This document shows positions 59,159 through 64,000 of a stretch of DNA of 64,000 nt, in pieces. Origin of the DNA: Xanthobacteraceae bacterium. Its GTDB lineage: Bacteria; Pseudomonadota; Alphaproteobacteria; Rhizobiales; Xanthobacteraceae. The stretch's first letter is position 1, and each line of letters begins with the position of its first letter. Location of the stretch: positions 453,204 to 517,203 of the forward strand of contig JAHBZB010000002.1 of NCBI GenBank assembly GCA_019635635.1, given 5' to 3'. A program made the translations under genes and the position numbers. The notes below the pieces were generated by a model. It searched no databases. It had not been told where the DNA came from and saw nothing but the letters and a program-made list of their open reading frames with translations.

Positions 59159-60118
59159 ATGCGCCACTTTTTTTCATTGATTGCCATCGCGTTGGGTATC
59201 GCCGCTTTTTCCGGTGACGCCCACGCGCAATTCCGCACCGAAATTTATCCGATCACAACGCGCTCGCTCAGCGCCGCGCAGTTTCTGAACGGGAAGAGCG
59301 ACGGCCCCGAAGCCGTCGTCGCCGGCGAGTTGCGTATTCCCCGCTTCGGGGAGGAACGCTTTCCGGCGGTCGTGCTGGTGCACGGTTCCGGCGGCGTCGC
59401 CAGCAACGTGACCGACTGGGCGGTCGAGTTGAACAAGCAGGGCTACGTCGTGTTCATCCTCGACAGCTTCACCGGGCGCGGCATCACGAACACCATGGCC
59501 GACCAGAGCCAGATCTCCATCTATTCGATGCTCTATGACTCCTATCGCGCGCTGGAGATTCTCTCGAAGCATCCCCGCGTCGATCCTAAGCGCATCGCGA
59601 TCATGGGCTTCTCGAAGGGCGCGTTCGCAGCACTCTACTCCGCCACGCAGCGCTTCCATGACAGCTTCGCGCCGCAGGGCGCGCGCTTTGCGGCGCACAT
59701 TTCCTTCTACGGCGCGTGCGAGACCGCCTATATCGGCGACACGAAACTGACCGGCGCGCCGGTGCGCATGTTCCACGGCGCGGCAGACGACTATGTGCCC
59801 GCTGCTCCGTGCCGGGACTACGTGCAACGCCTGAAATCGGCCGGGGCCGATGCCGTGCTGTTCGAATATGCCGGCGCGCATCACGCGTTCGACACCAGAC
59901 TGCCCGGACCGATCCCGCTTCCGCAGGCGATCACCATCCGCAAGTGCCATCTTGAGGAACGCTCGCCCGGCAACATCGTGAATACGGAAACCGGCAAGCC
60001 GCTCACGATGGGCGACGCTTGCATCGAGCGCGGCACGACCATCGCTCCCAGCGCATCCGCGCTCGAAGAGTCGCGCAAGGAAGTGGCGGCGTTCCTCAAG
60101 GCGCAGTTCAAGATGTAA
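59159..60118 (+). CDS. Secreted dienelactone-hydrolase-like alpha/beta hydrolase
   Basis: A 319-aa protein: signal peptide MRHFFSLIAIALGIAAFSGD ending near AHA-Q, then an alpha/beta-hydrolase fold. VLVHGSGGVASNVTDW provides the oxyanion region, GFSKGAF (GxSxG) the nucleophile Ser, GAADDYVP the acid and GAHHAFD the His. A perfect GGAGG site precedes the ATG. The substrate is unknown; its position suggests that it acts in the same MerR-controlled response as DUF2938 and DUF2798. Confidence 0.83.
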   Translation: MRHFFSLIAIALGIAAFSGDAHAQFRTEIYPITTRSLSAAQFLNGKSDGPEAVVAGELRIPRFGEERFPAVVLVHGSGGVASNVTDWAVELNKQGYVVFILDSFTGRGITNTMADQSQISIYSMLYDSYRALEILSKHPRVDPKRIAIMGFSKGAFAALYSATQRFHDSFAPQGARFAAHISFYGACETAYIGDTKLTGAPVRMFHGAADDYVPAAPCRDYVQRLKSAGADAVLFEYAGAHHAFDTRLPGPIPLPQAITIRKCHLEERSPGNIVNTETGKPLTMGDACIERGTTIAPSASALEESRKEVAAFLKAQFKM

Positions 60119-60162
60119 GCCGCATGCAGCTAGACAAACGGCTTGCACAAAATCATCATGCA

Positions 60163-60185
60163 CGGCCGGGCCAAAAGCCCGGCCG
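60163..60185. terminator. GC-rich hairpin downstream of the hydrolase gene
   Basis: Arms CGGCCGGGC and GCCCGGCCG with a 5-nt loop, between the convergent hydrolase and ArsR-rhodanese genes. No T run follows on either strand, so it is either a weak terminator or a fragment of the palindromic repeat family. Confidence 0.5.
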
Positions 60186-60240
60186 CGATTACTTTGGAAA
60201 CCAGCCGCTGGATTTCACAGAGATTGCGTAGCAACGTTTG

Positions 60241-60915
60241 TCAGTGCGCGCTGGTGCCTTCGGCGACTTTCCTTCCCTCCGCTTTCCACTCGGGAAACCC
60301 GTCCTGCATTCTCCGAACGCGGTAGCCATGAGCACGCAATCGCGATGCAGCCTCGAAAGAAAGAATACAATACGGACCGCGGCAGTACGCCACGATCTCC
60401 TTCCGTTTCGGCAACTCCGACAGGCGGCGCTCCAGTTCGGCGATTGGGATATTGAGCGCACCGGGAAGATGTCCGGCAGCAAACTCTTCGTTCGAGCGAA
60501 CATCGACTACTATCACCGCGCTTTCCTTAATCAGGCGCGAAAGCTCGACGCGGCTAACGGCTTCCTTATCATCGAGCGAAAGAAAGTCCTTCCGAACGAG
60601 ATCCCGAAACTCGGCAACATTCGTTTCAGCGATCGCCCGCAGCGCGGCGATCGCATGCAGCACTCTTTCGTCCGCGAGCCGATATATTATCTGTTTGCCG
60701 CGCCGTTCCGACGCCACGCATCCAAACCTGCGCAACAGCTGCAAGTGCTGTGAAGCGTTTGCAATCGACTGGCCGGTAAATGCTGCAAGATTCTCGACCG
60801 GTCTTGGCCCCTGCGCCAGACACTCGATCAGTTCGAGCCGATGCGCATGCCCCAGACAACGCCCCACCTCCGCGGTCCAGGCGAATAGTTCTTTTTTTGA
60901 GCTGTGTTTAGGCAC
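60241..60915 (-). CDS. ArsR-rhodanese fusion regulator
   Basis: A 224-aa protein starting at a GTG (60915) with GAGG 5 nt upstream. Residues 1-100 are an ArsR-type winged helix (VGRCLGHAHRLELIECLAQG, ASQHLQLLRRFGCVASERR); residues 125-220 are a rhodanese domain (IVVDVRSNEEFAAGHLPGAL) with the active-site loop AYCRGPYCIL (Cys178, Cys183). Such fusions are believed to sense reactive sulfur or redox state. It is divergent from the MFS gene and the dyad at 60931 lies between them. Confidence 0.87.
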   Translation of the reverse strand: MPKHSSKKELFAWTAEVGRCLGHAHRLELIECLAQGPRPVENLAAFTGQSIANASQHLQLLRRFGCVASERRGKQIIYRLADERVLHAIAALRAIAETNVAEFRDLVRKDFLSLDDKEAVSRVELSRLIKESAVIVVDVRSNEEFAAGHLPGALNIPIAELERRLSELPKRKEIVAYCRGPYCILSFEAASRLRAHGYRVRRMQDGFPEWKAEGRKVAEGTSAH

Positions 60916-60930
60916 AAAAACCTCGTTGAC

Positions 60931-60954
60931 TCATTCAAGAGAATACTTGAATGA
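60931..60954. promoter_or_regulatory. Operator dyad between ArsR-rhodanese and MFS genes
   Basis: Perfect 9-bp arms TCATTCAAG (60931-60939) and CTTGAATGA (60946-60954) with a 6-bp spacer. TTGACT at 60925-60930 is a possible -35 element for the MFS gene, with AATGAT (60950-60955) at 19 bp; the MFS ATG is only 6 bp further. Probably the binding site of the ArsR-rhodanese protein. Inferred from sequence. Confidence 0.72.
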
Positions 60955-60960
60955 TGGAAA

Positions 60961-62175
60961 ATGGAAAGCGTCAATAGCCAAGACGAAAATGTCGCCCGGC
61001 GAAACATCTTCGTCCTCACGGCAGCGCAAGCGCTCGGCGCCGCCAGTCCGCCAATCATCGTTTCGCTTGGCGGTCTTGTCGGTCAATCGCTTGCTCCCAC
61101 GCCAACGCTCGCGACGTTGCCGGTGAGTGTTTACAATCTGGGCCTCGCGATCGGCACTTTGCCGGCAGCATATTTCATGCGCCGCTTGGGACGGCGGCGT
61201 GCCTATTTGCTAGGAACGCTTTTCGGTCTCGCGGCTGGCTTGATTGCGGCTTTTGGCATATCGACCCTGTCGTTCATTCTATTCTGCGCAGGAACGTTTA
61301 CCGCCGGGTTCTACGCAGCCTACGTCCAAAGCTATCGTTTCGCCGCAACAGACATGGCAACGGGCGATCTCCGCGCAAAAGCGATTTCCTGGGTAATGGT
61401 GGGCGGATTGACCGCCGCTGTGATCGGCCCTCAGTTGGTTATCTGGACTCGCGACACAATTCCCGGAACTGCATTCGCCGGGAGTTTCCTGAGCCAGGCA
61501 GTCCTTGCCGTATTGGCTATGCCGGTACTGTTTCTGCTCCGAGTTCCTAAACCGAAATCAACGAACGCCATTCAGTCCGACAGCGGCCGTGGCGTACTAC
61601 AGATTCTTCGTAATCCTCGCTTCATGCTTTCGGTCGTCGCCGGCGTCGTCTCCTACGGCTTGATGACCTTCGTTATGACCGCCGCGCCATTGGCGATGGT
61701 CGGGCACGGCCACTCCGTCGATCACGCAGCCCTCGGAATTCAGTGGCACGTGCTCGCGATGTTCGCGCCGAGCTTCGTCACGGGCTATTTGATCACCTGG
61801 TTCGGCAAGGAACGCGTAACCGCCACGGGGCTACTTTTGATCGCTGTTTCCGGAGCGATTGCGCTTTCGGGCTTTCACCTTGCCCATTTCTGGTTATCGC
61901 TGATCGTTCTCGGGATTGGCTGGAATTTCGGCTTCATCGGCGCGACGGCGATGGTTGCCGATGCACATAGCCCTGCCGAACGGAATAAAGCACAAGGCGC
62001 AAACGACTTCATGGTGTTCGGTGTCGTCGCTGCAGCATCGTTCTTCTCCGGAAATCTGCTGTATGCTTCAGGATGGGAAACAATCAACTGGCTGATATTT
62101 CCCGCAGTTGCTTTCGTGCTTGTACCGCTCGTGTGGCGTTCTGCTTCGGTCAAACGTGCCGACAGTCCCAACTAA
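60961..62175 (+). CDS. MFS transporter, divergent from the ArsR-rhodanese gene
   Basis: A 404-aa major-facilitator permease with 12 helices: PIIVSLGGLVGQSLAPTPTL, AYFMRRLGRRRAYLLGTLFG (loop 2-3 motif), and TGYLITWFGKERVTATGLLL. It resembles YnfM/YycB-like exporters of unknown substrate. The A at 60961 is close to a possible transcription start, so the mRNA could be almost leaderless. It is divergent from the ArsR-rhodanese regulator and presumably controlled by it. Confidence 0.83.
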   Translation: MESVNSQDENVARRNIFVLTAAQALGAASPPIIVSLGGLVGQSLAPTPTLATLPVSVYNLGLAIGTLPAAYFMRRLGRRRAYLLGTLFGLAAGLIAAFGISTLSFILFCAGTFTAGFYAAYVQSYRFAATDMATGDLRAKAISWVMVGGLTAAVIGPQLVIWTRDTIPGTAFAGSFLSQAVLAVLAMPVLFLLRVPKPKSTNAIQSDSGRGVLQILRNPRFMLSVVAGVVSYGLMTFVMTAAPLAMVGHGHSVDHAALGIQWHVLAMFAPSFVTGYLITWFGKERVTATGLLLIAVSGAIALSGFHLAHFWLSLIVLGIGWNFGFIGATAMVADAHSPAERNKAQGANDFMVFGVVAAASFFSGNLLYASGWETINWLIFPAVAFVLVPLVWRSASVKRADSPN

Positions 62176-62573
62176 CGGGGATATAGCCTTTTCCGCGGCA
62201 ACGCTTTTTCGTTTTCGCTCAACGCGTTCCCCGAATCCCCGAAAAAACTTATCCCCGCCCCTCGCAGCCGGACGTAAGCTCGCGCCCGTTCCGGTCCAGC
62301 GAAAGGACATCGCGCAACGCGTAGCGCGGTGTGGGCCGGAAGCGGTGGCCGCATCCCGTCTCTTACGCGAGAGGCGAAATGCGGCGGCTGAAGTCGCGTG
62401 ATTCCGGCGCGCCTGCCGCGCGTCACAAGGACCTTCCTCTGGCGGCTTCGTTGGGAACGTGTGCCAACGCAAGTACGGCGAGGTCGAGAAGGTCCGCCAG
62501 CGGTGGATAGTTCGGTAATTCCACCGGGGGTCATGCGAAGCAGGCCGTAACCCACTGCGCGAAGCCTTGAAGT

Positions 62574-62601
62574 GCACGAATGGGGTAAACCCCAAGCGTG
62601 C
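62574..62601. repeat. Hairpin family copy A
   Basis: Stem GCACG/CGTGC, symmetric internal loop AA/AG, stem TGGGG/CCCCA, loop TAAA. Copies B (62622-62647, reverse orientation) and C (62787-62814) share the plan. Confidence 0.75.
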
Positions 62602-62621
62602 TGCTTGGCCCGAATGGCGAC

Positions 62622-62647
62622 CGCGCTTGGGGCTTGCCCCACTCGCG
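62622..62647. repeat. Hairpin family copy B, reverse orientation
   Basis: On the minus strand: stem CGCG/CGCG, internal loop AG/AG, stem TGGGG/CCCCA, loop CAAG. On the plus strand it is the inverse complement of copy C, so B and C form a long dyad. Confidence 0.75.
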
Positions 62648-62734
62648 GGAAGAAAAACGCCAAGCGGGCTGGGACGCCGGGAATTTATCCGGCCTTCGCG
62701 GTGACTACCTCGTCTGTGCTTTCTCTCCTCGCAC

Positions 62735-62786
62735 AGGCGGCCGTGGGGATCGGAAAATCCCCGGCGTCCCCGCCGCCTTTTTGTTT
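62735..62786 (+). terminator. Terminator-like hairpin with T tract
   Basis: GGCGG (62736-62740) can pair with CCGCC and inner GGGGAT (62745-62750) with ATCCCC (62757-62762); the run CCTTTTTGTTT follows directly. It would end plus-strand transcription ahead of chrA, from the MFS gene or an unannotated RNA. Confidence 0.55.
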
Positions 62787-62814
62787 GCGCGAATGGGGCA
62801 AGCCCCAAGCGCGC
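62787..62814. repeat. Hairpin family copy C
   Basis: Stem GCGCG/CGCGC, internal loop AA/AG, stem TGGGG/CCCCA, loop CAAG. Compared with copy A, the second base pair from the loop side of the outer stem is changed on both strands (A-T to G-C). Confidence 0.75.
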
Positions 62815-62912
62815 GCACAGAAACGGACGGCGCAAGTTACTCAAACTCCGGCTCGGACCGAGCGCGGGAATGCGGACTGCTGTATGCTGCGGAATTTCCG
62901 ACACGAAAGAAG

Positions 62913-64000
62913 ATGGCGGCGATGAAGGTGGAAGCGAATACAGGCTCCGGCACGCGCCCCGCCTACCCTACGTTCGCGGAAGCCACGCGCGTCTGGCTGA
63001 AGATCGCACTGCTCTCCTTCGGCGGGCCGGCCGCACAGATCGCGCTCATGCACCGCGTACTCGTCGAGGAAAAGCGCTGGATTTCGGACCGGCGTTTCCT
63101 GCACGCGCTGAATTACTGCATGTTGCTGCCCGGCCCGGAGGCAACGCAGTTAGCTACCTATATCGGCTGGCTCCTGCACAAGACGCGCGGCGGCCTCGTT
63201 GCAGGCGTCCTGTTCATCCTGCCCGGCATCGTCGCGCTCATGGCGTTGAGCTGGATTTACGTCCTCTACGGCCGGGTCGAAATCGTCGCCGCGCTGTTCT
63301 TCGGGCTGAAAGCCGCAATCCTCGCGGTCGTGCTGGAAGCCGTGCTTCGCATCGGCAGGCGCGCGCTGAAGAATGCGACCCTCGTTACGCTCGCAGCGTT
63401 CGCTTTCGCGGCATTGTTTTTCTTCAAGGTGCCGTTTCCGGCCGTGGTTCTCGCCGCCGGTGCGATCGGATTCCTCGGCGCAAAGGTGGGCTGGCACGCA
63501 TTCGACATCGAGATGATGCACGGGCCAGCGCATACGAGCGTCGTCGATACGCTGCTCGACGCGCAACAGCCCGAGCATACGCGGCCCAGCCTCGCGCGGC
63601 TTCTGCGCGTCAGCGCGCTCTGGCTTTTTATCTGGCTTGCGCCGCTCGTGCTGCTTCTCGCTTTTCTCGGCGACGCCAATACCTTCAGCCGCATCGCCAT
63701 CTTCTTCTCCAAGATGGCGATGGTGACCTTCGGTGGCGCTTACGCGGTGCTTGCCTATGTCGCGCAGCAGGCGGTCGAAAATTACGGCTGGCTATCGCCC
63801 AGCGAAATGCTGGACGGTCTCGGCCTTGCCGAAACGACGCCGGGCCCGCTCATCATGGTTCTGCAATTCGTCGGTTTTCTCGCGGCCTTCCGCGATCCCG
63901 GCACGCTCGCGCCACTGCTCGCCGCTTCGCTCGGCGGGCTGCTCGCGACCTGGGTTACATTCGCACCGTGCTTCTTATGGATTTTCGCCGGTGCGCCTTA
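62913..64000 (+). CDS. chrA: Chromate transporter ChrA, N-terminal part (cut by window edge)
   Basis: Open to the right edge: 362 codons are seen. FAEATRVWLKIALLSFGGPA, MLLPGPEATQLATYIGWLLH and a second repeat-like half FSKMAMVTFGGAYAVLAYVA, LAETTPGPLIMVLQFVGFLA show the CHR duplicated domain typical of long-chain ChrA, which exports chromate by proton motive force. The two halves share the SFGG/TFGG and PGP motifs. Start at ATG 62913, with ATG 62922 as an alternative. A missing C-terminus of roughly 50-100 residues lies outside the window. Confidence 0.88.
   Translation, partial: MAAMKVEANTGSGTRPAYPTFAEATRVWLKIALLSFGGPAAQIALMHRVLVEEKRWISDRRFLHALNYCMLLPGPEATQLATYIGWLLHKTRGGLVAGVLFILPGIVALMALSWIYVLYGRVEIVAALFFGLKAAILAVVLEAVLRIGRRALKNATLVTLAAFAFAALFFFKVPFPAVVLAAGAIGFLGAKVGWHAFDIEMMHGPAHTSVVDTLLDAQQPEHTRPSLARLLRVSALWLFIWLAPLVLLLAFLGDANTFSRIAIFFSKMAMVTFGGAYAVLAYVAQQAVENYGWLSPSEMLDGLGLAETTPGPLIMVLQFVGFLAAFRDPGTLAPLLAASLGGLLATWVTFAPCFLWIFAGAP

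Larger units (their letters stand above)
62176..62912. other. Repeat-rich non-coding region before chrA
   Basis: 737 bp without a credible gene. Frames on both strands are open but code for Arg/Pro/Ala-rich sequence; similar spurious ORFs recur in Bradyrhizobium-like genomes (from memory). The left half contains AAGGACCTTC and GAGAAGGTCC (62426-62494), complementary 7-8 bp arms with CTGGCGG/CCGCCAG beside them. The right half holds three hairpins of one family, a long stem with arms at 62671-62681 and 62760-62770, and a terminator-like hairpin. Confidence 0.6.

Noticed and set aside
60163..60185. Definite rho-independent terminator
   Set aside because: Perfect hairpin but no T tract on either strand, so the function is left open.
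62172..62904. Minus-strand ORFs of 163 and 278 aa over the repeat region
   Set aside because: Arg/Pro/Ala-rich translations that coincide with repeats and inverted elements; they look like spurious ORFs seen in repeat DNA, not proteins.

Overview
This window is a high-GC, densely coded stretch of chromosome from an alphaproteobacterium, most likely Hyphomicrobiales (Rhizobiales) of the Bradyrhizobiaceae/Xanthobacteraceae type. The reasons are the gene order (lptF-lptG-lptD-surA-pdxA-rsmA facing gmk-yicC-mltG-fabF-acpP-fabG-fabD; rpsF-rpsR-DUF2232-rplI-cfa-dnaB-alr; radA-cvpA-purF), the acidic low-complexity tail on ribosomal protein S6, and palindromic intergenic repeats of the kind scattered through Bradyrhizobium-like genomes. 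I saw no tRNA, rRNA, CRISPR array, transposase or phage gene.

Layout. 1-9 kb: start of a leucyl aminopeptidase (minus), then an outer-membrane/LPS export run (lptF, lptG, lptD, surA-like) coupled to pdxA, rsmA and an alcohol dehydrogenase. 9-15.5 kb (minus): fatty-acid initiation and elongation genes fabD-fabG-acpP-fabF followed by mltG, yicC and gmk. 16-26 kb: the S6/S18/L9 ribosomal operon with a structured leader, then cfa, dnaB, alr, a DUF4337 membrane protein and the ycjX-ycjF pair. 26-34.9 kb: a small secreted lectin-like protein, radA, two adjacent CvpA-family genes, purF, an SDR flanked by two palindromic repeats, then der, a short lipoprotein and a YfgM-like protein. 34.9-36.0 kb: an AT-richer gap with two tiny convergent ORFs and nested inverted repeats. 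36-42 kb: panB with a coupled tiny membrane peptide, a thioredoxin-reductase-like flavoprotein, prfC, a phosphoesterase, a ROK kinase and a META protein. 42-46.3 kb: a seven-gene ArsR-headed accessory operon. 46-57 kb: nhaA, guaA, an Aat-like protein, rsmB, an MTA/SAH nucleosidase, two MAPEG proteins, surface proteins of unknown role and guaB. 57-64 kb: more accessory content: a crotonase, a SoxR-like regulator with DUF2938/DUF2798/hydrolase genes, an ArsR-rhodanese fusion divergent from an MFS transporter, a 0.7-kb repeat-rich gap, and the beginning of chrA.

How it fits together. The first half is housekeeping: envelope biogenesis, lipid synthesis, translation, replication and purine synthesis (purF, guaA and guaB all fall in the window). 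The second half holds several small regulator-plus-effector cassettes, each with a recognisable operator: an ArsR dyad at 42417, a sox-box-like dyad at 58333 with MerR-type 19-bp promoter spacing, and an ArsR-rhodanese dyad at 60931. The most interesting points are: a SoxR-like regulator that has lost two of the four cluster cysteines but keeps a near-consensus sox box; an Aat-family protein lacking the Asp-Cys-Gln motif; a short lipoprotein occupying the bamB position between yfgM and der; and intergenic hairpin families whose copies differ by compensatory changes.
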